A stretch of 52,171 nt of DNA from Oceanicella sp. SM1341 (GCF_003448965.1 NZ_QRGC01000035.1:1-52171); one strand, 5' to 3'; positions 1 through 8,244 are shown, counted from the first letter of the stretch. The notes: a model not told the origin generated them from the sequence alone. Translations and numbers: made by a program.

Positions 1-60
1 GTGGATGCCGCGGAGCTCGTGGTGGCGGATCGCGCTGTGGAGCGGGATTTGTTCGGCTGA
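1..60 (+). CDS. C-terminal end of an unidentified protein (partial)
   Basis: A frame open from the first base codes for 19 residues ending in the sequence RAVERDLFG and stops with TGA at 58-60. The codons follow the GC-rich third-position bias of the window, so this is probably the 3' end of a gene that begins outside it. Nothing in the short tail identifies a family. The next 75 bases hold no gene before the convergent AraC-type gene ends. Confidence 0.4.
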   Translation: MDAAELVVADRAVERDLFG

Positions 61-135
61 GGCGGGGGAGCAGTCGCCAGGATAGCGGTCGTAAATCCGC
101 TGCTCGAGCGGCTGCTGAGAACGCTCGGCCAGATT

Positions 136-1023
136 TCAAACTGCTTGAAGCTCCGCCCTGAACTTCGCCACATCCCGCGCGGGTGGCTGACCAAACTGTC
201 GCGCGTATTCGCGGCTGAACTGGGTCGCGCTCTCGTAGCCGACGTCGAAGGCAATCGAGGTCGCGTTGCCCTCGCCCGCCAACAGGCGTGACCGCGCGTG
301 CAGCAGGCGAACGCGCTTTTGATACTGCAGGGGGCTGAGCGCCGTCGCCGCCTTGAACTGGCGATGGAAGGCCGAGGCGCTGAGCGCGGCCATCTCGGCA
401 AGGGTCTCCACGCGCAGAGGTGCGGCGAAGTTCTCGCGGATCCAGTGGATGGCCACATCGATGCGCGACAGTGTCGTGTCTGGCGTGGCGATGTCGCGCA
501 AGAGCCAGCCGAGCGGCCCTTGCAACACACGGTAGAGGATCTCGCGTTCGTAGGCCGGGGCCAGTGCCGAGATGTCCTGCGGCCGCTCCATCAGCCGCAG
601 CATCCTGACCCAGGCGTCCAGAAGTTCTGGTGTGACGGCAGCGATGTCGAAGCCGGACCGGCCCAAGGCCGGTGTCGCAGGTTTGGGCAGGTCCGCCAGG
701 AGGTTCGTGATGATCTCCGGTCTGAGCGTCAGGTTGACGGCGAGGTAGGGTGCGCCGTCCTCGGCCGGGTGGACTGCGCCGACCGCGGGCAGGCCGACCG
801 ACATGACGAAATAGGTGGCCGGATCGTAGCGGAGGCAACGCTCACCAACCGTCATCGTCTTCCAGCCCGTCAGGATCAGGTTGACCATGGGGTCGTAGAC
901 CGCGGCGAGGCGATGCGCCGGGATTTCGCCCTGCACCATGGCCACGCGCGGGATGCCGGTATCGGTGCGCCATGATCCGGCGTTCCGCGCGAGATGGCGG
1001 AGTTCCTGAAGCTGGTGTTCCAT
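136..1023 (-). CDS. AraC family transcriptional regulator
   Basis: This is a 295-residue regulator. An AraC_N-type ligand-binding half covers roughly residues 15-165 and a double helix-turn-helix AraC domain covers about 185-290. The DNA-binding part contains the family-typical stretches AALSASAFHRQFK and AFDVGYESATQFSREYARQFG. I chose the ATG at 1023 (MEHQLQEL); the frame extends to a TTG at 1080, but that start is poorer and lies in the promoter region. It diverges from the gene run starting at 1155, which it probably controls in response to a small molecule. This AraC_N subgroup is commonly found beside dehydrogenase and aldo/keto-reductase genes. The effector cannot be read from the sequence. 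Confidence 0.9.
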   Translation of the reverse strand: MEHQLQELRHLARNAGSWRTDTGIPRVAMVQGEIPAHRLAAVYDPMVNLILTGWKTMTVGERCLRYDPATYFVMSVGLPAVGAVHPAEDGAPYLAVNLTLRPEIITNLLADLPKPATPALGRSGFDIAAVTPELLDAWVRMLRLMERPQDISALAPAYEREILYRVLQGPLGWLLRDIATPDTTLSRIDVAIHWIRENFAAPLRVETLAEMAALSASAFHRQFKAATALSPLQYQKRVRLLHARSRLLAGEGNATSIAFDVGYESATQFSREYARQFGQPPARDVAKFRAELQAV

Positions 1024-1095
1024 GGCCGGGATGCTGGCAGGTCCGAGGTCTGCGCGCAACGACGAAGTAGGAATAGGCAAGATCAGAGGAGGAAC

Positions 1096-1114
1096 AGGCG
1101 CGCAGGCGCGCAGG
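1096..1114. repeat. 8-bp tandem repeat in divergent promoter region
   Basis: The unit AGGCGCGC occurs twice head to tail and then starts a third time. It lies between the AraC-type gene and the gene run at 1155. It could be part of the regulator's binding region, since AraC proteins use direct-repeat half sites, or it could be a slippage product of GC-rich DNA. Confidence 0.35.
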
Positions 1115-1154
1115 ATGGTCGCTATCTCAGTCCCGACCAGACAGGAGACCGATC

Positions 1155-1412
1155 ATGAGTATTGTCCTCATCACTGGCGGCGGCCGTGGCCTTGGCGCCG
1201 GCACCGCACTCGAATGCGCCCGGCGCGGCATGGGGGTCGTCCTGGCCTTCAACGCCCGACGCGATGCGGCCGAGGCCGTGGTCGGGCAGATCGCGCTCGG
1301 CCGCGTCGGCGAGGCGGCGGATGTCGGCGCAATGGCCGCAAGCCTGCTCGGGCCGGCGAATGCCCGGATCAATGGCCGGACCATCGGGGTTTCGGGCGGC
1401 TACGCACTCTGA
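1155..1412 (+). pseudogene. Internally deleted short-chain dehydrogenase (SDR) remnant
   Basis: An intact 85-residue frame begins with an SDR nucleotide-binding motif (TGGGRGLG, residues 7-14) and ends with a typical SDR C-terminus (GRVGEAADVGAMAASLLG, then NGRTIGVSGGY). The middle of the fold is missing, including the NAG motif and the catalytic Ser and Tyr-x-x-x-Lys. SDRs are usually about 250 residues, so roughly 160 have been lost in frame near residue 45. The ATG has a good ribosome binding site (AGGAG). It is the first gene of the AraC-linked run and may simply be a scar. It cannot be an active SDR; a residual cofactor-binding or regulatory role is conceivable but unsupported. Confidence 0.75.
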
Positions 1413-1422
1413 AGGAGCGACA

Positions 1423-1824
1423 ATGCTTGACCACATATTCCTCACCGTCCGTGACCTGGAGCGATCGGTGGCCTTCTACGAGGCCGTCCTGCCCAGCCTC
1501 GGCATCACCGTGCGGCACGATTACGACGGCAAGGATGGACCCGCGGGCCATCCGGACCTCAAGGGCTTCGGTGCCGGTGGCCGCATCTTTTTCTGGCTGC
1601 GGCAAGGCGAGGCGTCCGCCGGTGCTGCGCATGTGGGTTTCGTCGCCCGATCCGAGGCTGAAGTGCGGGCGGCGCACGCCGCCGCGCTCGGTGTCGGGGC
1701 GCAGGAGATCCACGCTCCGGGTCCGCAGGTGCACTATGACCCCCGCTACTACGCGGCGCAGGTCCGCGACCCCGACGGCCATTCGCTCGAATTCGTGTTC
1801 AAGAGCTGGCAGCATGACACCTGA
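1423..1824 (+). CDS. VOC family protein (glyoxalase/bleomycin-resistance fold)
   Basis: This 133-residue protein of the vicinal-oxygen-chelate superfamily opens with MLDHIFLTVRDLERSVAFYE, the usual first beta-alpha unit. It carries the metal-ligand-like positions His4, the His in AHVGF and the Glu in the closing DPDGHSLEFV motif. Members act as glyoxalases, dioxygenases, epimerases or antibiotic-binding proteins, and the substrate here is unknown. The ATG at 1423 follows GAAGGAG closely and is preferred over in-frame upstream starts that would overlap the SDR remnant. Its 3' end overlaps the next gene by 11 bases, which indicates co-translation. A second VOC gene lies at 4019. Confidence 0.85.
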   Translation: MLDHIFLTVRDLERSVAFYEAVLPSLGITVRHDYDGKDGPAGHPDLKGFGAGGRIFFWLRQGEASAGAAHVGFVARSEAEVRAAHAAALGVGAQEIHAPGPQVHYDPRYYAAQVRDPDGHSLEFVFKSWQHDT

Positions 1825-2167
1825 GAACGCCCCGTCCCGCCCTGAGAGCGTGGCGCGCGCTTTCCTTGCCGCAACCAATGCCTTCGATATCGAGGCGGCG
1901 CTGCGCTGCTTTCGTCCGGAAGCGGTGATCGACGATCCCTCGACCGGCGAGACCTTCGACGGGATGGCCGGCGTGCGCGACTATGTCATGCGCTTCTTCG
2001 TCGGCTATCGAACCTGCTCACGCGTGATCGCGGTGCAGAGGCCGGCACGCGATCGCGCCCGGCTCCGCGTCGATTTTACCGGTGATTTCGGCCACGAGAT
2101 CGGATGGCTCGACGTCGCGATCGACGCCGATGGTCGCATTCTCCGCATCGATGCCGATCTCGAGTGA
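1814..2167 (+). CDS. SnoaL-like / NTF2-fold protein
   Basis: This is a 117-residue protein of the SnoaL-like, ketosteroid-isomerase-type NTF2 superfamily. The pattern ARAFLAATNAFDIEAALRCF, then DDPSTGETFDGMAGVRDY, is the usual opening helix pair plus strand of that cone fold. Members are small isomerases, cyclases or polyketide-modifying enzymes, and many are uncharacterised. The start overlaps the VOC gene, so the two are likely co-translated. No specific catalytic residue assignment is safe. Confidence 0.75.
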   Translation: MTPENAPSRPESVARAFLAATNAFDIEAALRCFRPEAVIDDPSTGETFDGMAGVRDYVMRFFVGYRTCSRVIAVQRPARDRARLRVDFTGDFGHEIGWLDVAIDADGRILRIDADLE

Positions 2168-2181
2168 TCCTGGGGAACACC

Positions 2182-3165
2182 ATGTCAGACCTGATCCTTT
2201 ACGGCGCGACCGGATACACCGGCCGCCTGACGGCCCGTCGCGCCCTCGAAGCCGGGCTGCCCGTCACTCTGGCGGGCCGCTCGGCCGAGGCCCTGGCCGC
2301 GCTGGCCTTCGAACTTGGCACGCCCTATCGGTGCTTCAGCCTCGACGATCCCGCCACGGTCGGGGCCGGGCTGGCGGGCGCCTCCGCGCTGTTGAATTGC
2401 GCGGGCCCCTACCGGCAGAGTGCCGCGCCGCTGATGGAGGCGGCGCTGCGCACGGGTTGCCACTACCTTGATGTCTCCGCCGAGATCGACAGCTACCGGC
2501 GGGCCCGGGACCTCAACGCACGCGCCAAGGCTGCGGGCGTGATGCTTCTTCCCGGCAGTGGCGGCAGTGTCGCGATGCTCGGAACCCTGGCGGCCCATGC
2601 CGTGGCGAGGGTAGCTCAGCCGCGCGCGATCGCGGTAGCGCTTCGCGTATCCGGCCCGATGTCGCGCGGCTCGGTCCTGAGCGCGGCCGAAAGCGTGACC
2701 TCCGAGATCCTTGTCCTCCATGGCGGCAAGCTCGTGCCACTGGATGGGGCCCCTGAGCGGCTTTTCGATTTCGGCCAGGGAGCCGTTGACTGCTTCGCGG
2801 TCACGCTGCCCGATCTGCTGACCATCGGCCGGTCGACCAGCATCGGTGAAGTCGGGACCTTCGTCCATATCTCGGGCGGAGCCTTCCCGCCGGGTGGCCC
2901 GGGAGCATTGGCCGACGGACCGACCGAAGCGGAACGGGCGATGCATCGCTACCAGGCCGTGGCCGAGGTCACCGGCGCCGATGGGCGCGTCACCAGGTCT
3001 CTGCTCGACACGGCCAACGGCTACAGCTTCACGCCGCTTGCCGCGGCAGAAGCCGCGCGCCGGGTGTTGTCCGGCGAGGTGAAGCCGGGCTTTCGGACCC
3101 CGGCGGGGCTCTTCGGTGCCGGGTTCGCCGAAACCATTGCGGACACCCGGATCATCGACCTCTGA
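2182..3165 (+). CDS. Saccharopine dehydrogenase-like NAD(P)-binding protein
   Basis: The protein has 327 residues. An N-terminal Rossmann fold shows the fingerprint GATGYTG at residues 8-14, followed by LTARRALEAGLPVTLAGR. The CAGPY and GCHYLDVSAEIDSY stretches are characteristic of the saccharopine-dehydrogenase-like / trans-acting enoyl reductase family. Family members reduce small metabolites or polyketide-like intermediates; the substrate here is unknown. It starts 14 bases after the SnoaL-like gene, with GGGGAA upstream, and belongs to the same operon. Confidence 0.85.
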   Translation: MSDLILYGATGYTGRLTARRALEAGLPVTLAGRSAEALAALAFELGTPYRCFSLDDPATVGAGLAGASALLNCAGPYRQSAAPLMEAALRTGCHYLDVSAEIDSYRRARDLNARAKAAGVMLLPGSGGSVAMLGTLAAHAVARVAQPRAIAVALRVSGPMSRGSVLSAAESVTSEILVLHGGKLVPLDGAPERLFDFGQGAVDCFAVTLPDLLTIGRSTSIGEVGTFVHISGGAFPPGGPGALADGPTEAERAMHRYQAVAEVTGADGRVTRSLLDTANGYSFTPLAAAEAARRVLSGEVKPGFRTPAGLFGAGFAETIADTRIIDL

Positions 3166-3222
3166 CCGCGATGCCCCCACGGGGCTCGCAGGCGGCATCA
3201 TATCATTCATGGAGATTGCGAG

Positions 3223-3969
3223 ATGACTGGAAGACTTGCGGGGAAGGTTGCGCTCGTCACCGGCGGGTCCAGCGGCATCGGAGAGGCGATCGCCACCCGC
3301 TTCGCGGCGGAGGGTGCCAGGGTGATCGTCCTCGGTCGCCGCCAGGCGGGGCTTGACGCGGTCGTGGAGCGGATCGGCGGCGGATCTGTCGGGATGGCCG
3401 CCGATGTCACCGACGCGGCGTCGTTGCGTCAGGTGTTCGCCGCCGCCCATGACCAACACGGTGGCATCGACATCTTGGTGCCCAATGCCGGCTTCGGCTC
3501 CCACGCGCCGCTCGGCCGGATCGAGCCCGATCGGATAGACAGCCAGTTCGCGACCAATGTGCGCGGCGTCATTCTGACCGTGCAGGAGGCGCTGCCGCTG
3601 CTCCGGGCAGGAAGCAGCGTGGTGATCATTGGTTCCAGCGCCTCGATTGATCCTGGTCCAGGCATGAGTGTCTACGGCGCAACGAAGGCCGCGTTGCGCG
3701 CCTTGCTGCGTGGCTGGCTTCAGGACGTGCGTGGCCGCGACATTCGCTTCAACATTCTCAGCCCCGGTCCAACGCGCACGCAGTCGCTGGTGGACGGATT
3801 TGGCGATGAAGCCGAGGCCGGGCTTCGGTGGCTGACCCAACGCAGCCCGATCGGCCGGATCGGAGAGCCCGAAGAGATCGCCGCTGCGGCCCTGTTCCTC
3901 GCGGGATCGGACAGCAGTTACGTTAACGGTATCGAATTGTTCGTGGACGGCGGAGCGTCGCAATGCTGA
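3223..3969 (+). CDS. SDR family oxidoreductase
   Basis: A complete classical short-chain dehydrogenase of 248 residues. The cofactor motif is TGGSSGIG (13-20), NAG lies at 88-90, the catalytic Ser near 138, and Tyr151 and Lys155 in YGATK. The C-terminus ends in FVDGGASQC. The residues after the second strand (LGRRQ, with basic residues) favour NADP(H) by family rules. It starts 57 bases after the reductase gene and precedes a VOC gene. It resembles the SDRs at 7432 and 10271 in length and motifs. The substrate is unknown. Confidence 0.92.
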   Translation: MTGRLAGKVALVTGGSSGIGEAIATRFAAEGARVIVLGRRQAGLDAVVERIGGGSVGMAADVTDAASLRQVFAAAHDQHGGIDILVPNAGFGSHAPLGRIEPDRIDSQFATNVRGVILTVQEALPLLRAGSSVVIIGSSASIDPGPGMSVYGATKAALRALLRGWLQDVRGRDIRFNILSPGPTRTQSLVDGFGDEAEAGLRWLTQRSPIGRIGEPEEIAAAALFLAGSDSSYVNGIELFVDGGASQC

Positions 3970-4018
3970 CGGCGTCGACGATTGCGTGCCGGGCCTGCAG
4001 GAGAAAGGATGAGGTCGG

Positions 4019-4420
4019 ATGAGAAAGGCACCTGACGGCATACTCGATCACGTCGAGATCGTGGTTGGAGACATCGAGGCTTCGCAGCATTTCTTCCGAA
4101 CCGCGCTTGCCTGTCTCGACTTTGCAGTGGTCGTGGATGTCTCTGTAGACCGCGGGGGAATGCGCCGCGTGGGCCTTGGCCCCGACGGCTATCCACGCCT
4201 GTGGCTTCGCGGATCCGGAGCTACAGGGATGCCTCTGCACCTGGCATTTCGTGCCGAGACACGCCGAGCGGTCGACGCCTTCCACGCGGCGGCGCTCATC
4301 GCCGGTGGGCGTGGCAATGGCCAGCCGGGAGTGCGGGCACGGTATCACGCGGCCTACTACGCCGCCTATGTCTTGGATCCGGACGGAAATAATATCGAGG
4401 TCGTTTGTCAGCATTCATAG
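4019..4420 (+). CDS. VOC family protein
   Basis: This is a 133-residue vicinal-oxygen-chelate protein. It opens with ILDHVEIVVGDIEASQHFFR and closes with AAYVLDPDGNNIEVVCQH, the two halves of the paired beta-alpha-beta-beta-beta fold. It is distantly like the VOC protein at 1423, and both end with a YYAA-V-DPDG-E module. The start at 4019 is preceded by a GGAGAAAGGA stretch. It is the last gene of the AraC-linked run; the substrate is unknown. Confidence 0.85.
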   Translation: MRKAPDGILDHVEIVVGDIEASQHFFRTALACLDFAVVVDVSVDRGGMRRVGLGPDGYPRLWLRGSGATGMPLHLAFRAETRRAVDAFHAAALIAGGRGNGQPGVRARYHAAYYAAYVLDPDGNNIEVVCQHS

Positions 4421-4597
4421 AACTTCAGGCTCTTCTGCAAGACGACGGCTGCTCTAATGCCCAACGCGAGGCATTTGGCATTGATCGCAAGGTCCAGTCC
4501 GGGCGGGAAGCTGTCGTTCGTTGCGCAGGGAATCAAAGCCCGCTAGGCGAGACGCAGCAGCATCGGCCGCTGCATCTCGAAGATTTCGGTAGCACCC

Positions 4598-5071
4598 TCA
4601 GGCAGCACGGGTGCGTTCGGCGGGAAGCGCGTCGGCATGCATTGCCCGAAACGCGATCTGGGTCCGGTTCCACAAATTGATTGCGCCGATGGCGAAGGTC
4701 AGGAATGCTACTTCGTCCTCGTCGAATAGCGAACAGACCTCTTCCCAGATACCATCAGGTGCATGGGTCTCCGCCACCAGCGTAAGGGCTTCGGTCCAAG
4801 CCAGTGCGGCGCGTTCACGGGGGGTAAAGAGATTGCTGTCACGCCAGCCCGCCAGCATGTGAAGGCGAAAATGGGTTTCGCAATTCTTCAGTGCATCGGC
4901 CGCATGGATTTGGATGCAGAACGCACATCCGTTGATCTGGCTGGCCCGCAATTTGATCAGGTGAAGCAGGGAATGCTCCAGCGGCCCCTTCAGCAACTCT
5001 GTCTCGAAGGTCACCAACCCCTGAAAGGCGGCGCCAACACGCTGGAAGTGATCGGTCATTCTGGGTGTCAT
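4598..5071 (-). CDS. Carboxymuconolactone decarboxylase family (AhpD-like) protein
   Basis: The protein has 157 residues with the CMD/AhpD-type motif CAFCIQIH near residues 49-56, that is Cys-x-x-Cys followed by His. In this family the motif gives peroxidase or disulfide-reductase activity coupled to lipoyl or thiol partners. The LKLRASQINGCAFC context is typical of the alkylhydroperoxidase branch. The ATG at 5071 follows CAGGAGACATCG, a clear ribosome binding site. The gene converges on the VOC gene at 4019 and stands alone. It may be an oxidative-stress enzyme; a role with the neighbouring metabolic genes is possible but not shown. Confidence 0.88.
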   Translation of the reverse strand: MTPRMTDHFQRVGAAFQGLVTFETELLKGPLEHSLLHLIKLRASQINGCAFCIQIHAADALKNCETHFRLHMLAGWRDSNLFTPRERAALAWTEALTLVAETHAPDGIWEEVCSLFDEDEVAFLTFAIGAINLWNRTQIAFRAMHADALPAERTRAA

Positions 5072-5635
5072 CGATGTCTCCTGTTTTAGCTGACACCCAT
5101 ATGACGATCCGGAAAAGACTGATGTGACATGCTTACTAAAAAAAGTTTAACGACAGCCTTGATCTCTCAAACGGACGTTCGCCGGGGCGCATGCAGAAGG
5201 TCAGCTGAGGGCCGATCGCGGCGGTAAGAGAGAGCGAGTCCAAGTTGATCAGCGTGGCCACTTTCTGCGCATTCTGGACCTAGACTTTCTGAACGGCCTA
5301 GCGATTGGGGCGTCAGAAATCTCCGATTTGCTTGGTATGGTGGGGCCCGACGACGACTAGCTTCGCGGAGCACCCGTCTCGTAAGTCATTGTTTTATAAC
5401 CATGAGAAAATAGCCGGGTGTGGAGCTCTGCTACGTTGAAATCGTTGAGGAAATTGCCGAGAACGACATTCCTGCCGGGGTCGCCATCCTGAGCATACCC
5501 GTTGGAAAGCCGAGCATCTGCGGCACGCACGCGATGCGGTGCACTACGGTCGCGCTGATCTGCAAGCAGACTGGCAACCCGTGCGCCGTGTCACGCGGCG
5601 ACATTTCGCCTGCGCCGATGATCGGACAGGGTCGG
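5072..5635. other. Gene-poor region with possible decayed coding sequence
   Basis: No intact gene is recognised in these 560 bases. The part next to the CMD gene is more AT-rich than its surroundings (for example the A/T run at 5135-5150) and probably holds that gene's promoter. A plus-strand frame without a start codon is open from 5163 to TAG at 5358-5360 and has a protein-like end (GHFLRILDLDFLNGLAIGA). Another frame opens at GTG 5420 and runs into the antisense of the LysR gene. Both could be remnants of lost genes; neither matches a family I can name. Confidence 0.4.
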
Positions 5636-6535
5636 TCATCGCAGCTTGCAGGACCGGAGGTAATCGACCAGCGCCGCGAGCGCGGCCGACTTCTGGTGCC
5701 TGCCGGGGTAGTAGAGATGGTAACCCGACCAGAGCGGGCAGAACTCCTCCAGGCAGGTCCGCAGACGGCCCGCCGCCAGGTGCTCCGAGACGAAGGGCTC
5801 GAACAGGTAGATCAGCCCTTGCCCCGCCAGTGCGGCCTCGATCAGCACATGGGCGTCATCGGCGATCAGCGGACCCCTGACCGACAGCTCGGTACGACGG
5901 TCGCCCTGCCTGAACGACCATCGGAACAGGTCGCTGTGGCTTGCATGCCGGTAGTTCAGGCAGGCGTGCTCGGCGAGATCCTCCAGGCGCTCCGGCACGC
6001 CGCGCCGGGCAAAGTAGTCGGGCGAGCCGATGACGACCGCGCGCAGGTCGGGCCCGAGGGGCACGGCCGACATGTCCTGTTCCAGGTGCGCCCCCATCCG
6101 GATGCCGGCATCGAACCCGGCTTCGACGATGTCGGTCAGCCGGTCGCTGATGCTCAGGTCCACGGTCACGTTCGGATAGCGCTCCATGAACCCCGACAGG
6201 GCGGGGACCATGATCGCCCTCGCAGGGTACTCGATGGAGGTCAGCCGCAGAGTGCCGACCACGCCGCCGCGCGCCTCCCTCAGTTCGGTCAGCCCGTCCT
6301 CGATCAGCCGCAGGGCCGGGGTCAACGAATTCAGGAGGCGCTGTCCGGCCTCGGTCGGACGCACGTTGCGCGTCGTGCGTGCCAGCAGGGGCACCCCGAT
6401 GCGCTGTTCCAGCGCCGCGATCGCCTGGCTGATGCCAGACTGCGCGCGGCCGAGCCGCAGGGCGGCGCGGGTAAAGCTGCCTTCCTCGGCGACCACCTGA
6501 AACAGCTGCAGGTCGGGAAGATCACGGCGATCCAC
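5636..6535 (-). CDS. LysR family transcriptional regulator
   Basis: A full-length LysR-type regulator of 299 residues. The N-terminal winged helix-turn-helix reads LQLFQVVAEEGSFTRAALRL, then SGISQAIAALEQRIGVPLLAR. A periplasmic-binding-protein-like effector domain runs from about residue 90. The start is a GTG at 6535, preceded by GGAG; this gives the standard short N-terminus of the family. It diverges from the hydrolase gene at 6644 with 108 bases between them, the classic LysR arrangement, so it probably activates the hydrolase and the SDR that follows. The inducer is unknown. Confidence 0.93.
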   Translation of the reverse strand: MDRRDLPDLQLFQVVAEEGSFTRAALRLGRAQSGISQAIAALEQRIGVPLLARTTRNVRPTEAGQRLLNSLTPALRLIEDGLTELREARGGVVGTLRLTSIEYPARAIMVPALSGFMERYPNVTVDLSISDRLTDIVEAGFDAGIRMGAHLEQDMSAVPLGPDLRAVVIGSPDYFARRGVPERLEDLAEHACLNYRHASHSDLFRWSFRQGDRRTELSVRGPLIADDAHVLIEAALAGQGLIYLFEPFVSEHLAAGRLRTCLEEFCPLWSGYHLYYPGRHQKSAALAALVDYLRSCKLR

Positions 6536-6583
6536 TGATAATCTCCACTGATAAGCGCTATCACGTCAATCAGTGTAGTGATT
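6531..6583. promoter_or_regulatory. Candidate LysR operator region (direct and inverted repeats)
   Basis: Two signals lie at and beyond the LysR start. An exact 11-base direct repeat, TCCACTGATAA, occurs at 6531-6541 and 6545-6555. An inverted repeat with arms ATCAC (6561-6565) and GTGAT (6579-6583) has a 13-base centre. The second has the size of a LysR recognition site. The direct repeat overlaps the regulator's own start codon and would suit autoregulation. This rests on pattern and position only. Confidence 0.5.
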
Positions 6584-6643
6584 GATGGGCGCCATGGCTA
6601 TCTCCATTCCGGAACGTGATCAGCAACACCGGAGACCCCGACA

Positions 6644-7408
6644 ATGAGCAATCTTCGCACTCTCTTCCTCGCGGGAAGCGTGGTGCTCGGCAGCATGATG
6701 GCGCTGCCGGGCCTGGCCGCCGCCGAGGTTCGGAACATCGTCCTGGTTCACGGCGGAAACGTCGATGGCAGCACCTGGCGAGAGGTCTATGACCGGCTGA
6801 CCGCACAGGATTTCAACGTCACGATCTCCCAGCTGCCGATGACATCCGTCGAGGATGACGTCGCGGCGGTCCGGAGAAACCTCGATGCCCAGGGCGGCCC
6901 GGTGCTGCTCGTCAGTCATTCATATGGCGGCGTGGTCATCACCGAAGCCGGCAGCGACCCGGAGGTGAAGGGCCTCGTCTATGTCGCGTCGTTCCAGCCG
7001 GACATCGGGGAGAGCGCCAACATGCTGCTGGCCTCGGAGCCGACGGAGTTCACGCCCGACAAGCTCGAGATCTTCGCCGATGGCCATTTCCTGGTGCGTG
7101 AAGACGCATTCGTCGCGCTGATCGGCAACGGCCTTTCCGACGAGGACGCCCGCTTCGTCGCAAGGTCCCAGCCCATGGCCAACGCGGCGAACCTCGCGCA
7201 TGAGGTCGATGCTGCGGCCTGGAGAGGGAAGCCGACCTGGGCGGTCATCGCCACCGAGGACCGGGTCATCGCGTCCGGCCTGCAGCGCCGCATGGCCGAA
7301 CGTGCGGGGTCGACGGTCGTCGAGCTCGGGACCGGCCACATGCTGCCGATGGCGAGCCCCGACGAGGTGGCCGAAGTGATCGCGCGGGCCGCCCGCGCGG
7401 TGGAATGA
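6644..7408 (+). CDS. Exported alpha/beta hydrolase
   Basis: The protein has 254 residues. A signal peptide of about 27 residues (hydrophobic core, then LPGLAAA before the likely cleavage) suggests periplasmic location. The alpha/beta hydrolase core has the oxyanion-hole motif VHGG (35-38), the nucleophile elbow SHSYGG with Ser93, and the C-terminal histidine in GTGHMLPMASP. It resembles the small esterases related to salicylate-esterase-like and hydroxynitrile-lyase-like hydrolases common in proteobacteria. The substrate is probably a small ester or lactone. It is the first gene opposite the LysR regulator, and its stop overlaps an in-frame start of the next SDR. Confidence 0.88.
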   Translation: MSNLRTLFLAGSVVLGSMMALPGLAAAEVRNIVLVHGGNVDGSTWREVYDRLTAQDFNVTISQLPMTSVEDDVAAVRRNLDAQGGPVLLVSHSYGGVVITEAGSDPEVKGLVYVASFQPDIGESANMLLASEPTEFTPDKLEIFADGHFLVREDAFVALIGNGLSDEDARFVARSQPMANAANLAHEVDAAAWRGKPTWAVIATEDRVIASGLQRRMAERAGSTVVELGTGHMLPMASPDEVAEVIARAARAVE

Positions 7409-7431
7409 CAGCTCTCCGGGACAAGGTGGAC

Positions 7432-8169
7432 ATGAGCATGGGACGCATGACGGACAAGATCGCGCTGGTCGTTGGCGGCGCGAAGGGGATCGGTCGATCG
7501 ATCGCCGAACGGCTGGCCGCCGAAGGGGCGAGGGTGTACCTGACCGGGCGGCAATCCGCGGAGGTCGAACACGCGGCGAAGGCCGTCGGCCATGGCGCGC
7601 GCGGCCTGGTGGCTGACGCGAGCAATGCCGAGGATCTGGCGCAGGTGGTGCAGACGATCAGGCAGGAGCAGGGGCGCATCGACGCGCTCGTCCTCAATGC
7701 GGGCCTGTCGGAGCCGGCATCGCTGGGCCGGATGACCCCCGACCATTTCGACCGTCTTTTCTCCGTCAACGTGAGGGGACTGGTGTTCGGGCTTCAGGCG
7801 GCGGTACCCGTCATGGGTGAAGGGGGTTCCGTCGTGCTGATGGGGTCGGTCGCCGGGAGCGCGGGCATTGCCGACTATGCCACCTATGGCGCGACGAAGG
7901 CGGCGGTGCGTGCCTATGCCCGCACCTGGACGGCCGAGCTGGTTCCTCGCGGCATCCGCGTCAACGTCCTCGCACCCGCATCAACGGATACCGAGATGAT
8001 GGCGGCCGTTCCGGACGACGTCCGCGCCGCCATCGTCTCCACCATCCCGATGGGGCGCATGGCGCGCCCGGACGAAGTCGCCTCCGCCGCGCTGTTCCTT
8101 CTCAGCGACGAGGCGAGCTTTGTCGCGGGCGTGGAATTGTTCGTCGACGGCGGCATGCAGCAGGTCTGA
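7432..8169 (+). CDS. SDR family oxidoreductase
   Basis: A classical SDR of 245 residues from the chosen start. The cofactor motif is VGGAKGIG (14-21), with Val replacing the usual Thr. Ser139, Tyr152 and Lys156 form the catalytic set, and the C-terminus is FVDGGMQQV. I chose the ATG at 7432, which follows AAGGTGG. An earlier ATG at 7405 overlaps the hydrolase stop (ATGA) and may be used through translational coupling. It is co-transcribed with the hydrolase, so it may oxidise or reduce the product of that enzyme. It closely parallels the SDRs at 3223 and 10271. Confidence 0.9.
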   Translation: MSMGRMTDKIALVVGGAKGIGRSIAERLAAEGARVYLTGRQSAEVEHAAKAVGHGARGLVADASNAEDLAQVVQTIRQEQGRIDALVLNAGLSEPASLGRMTPDHFDRLFSVNVRGLVFGLQAAVPVMGEGGSVVLMGSVAGSAGIADYATYGATKAAVRAYARTWTAELVPRGIRVNVLAPASTDTEMMAAVPDDVRAAIVSTIPMGRMARPDEVASAALFLLSDEASFVAGVELFVDGGMQQV

Positions 8170-8217
8170 CAGGCGGCGCGCCGGCGTGAGCGGGTTCGCT
8201 CCCGCGATATCAGGCGT

Positions 8218-8244
8218 GCAGCGGCCGGCGCCACGGGCCGCTGC
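8218..8244. terminator. Stem-loop after the SDR gene
   Basis: Two perfect 9-base arms (GCAGCGGCC and GGCCGCTGC) enclose a 9-base loop about 50 bases after the SDR stop. No T run follows, so it is either a weak intrinsic terminator or a 3'-end stabilising hairpin. Confidence 0.4.

Noticed and set aside
5420-5640. Possible start of a protein at GTG 5420 (MELCYVEIVEEIAENDIPAG)
   Set aside because: The first residues look protein-like and faintly recall an aldehyde-dehydrogenase helix, but the frame continues into the antisense of LysR and I could not support any family.
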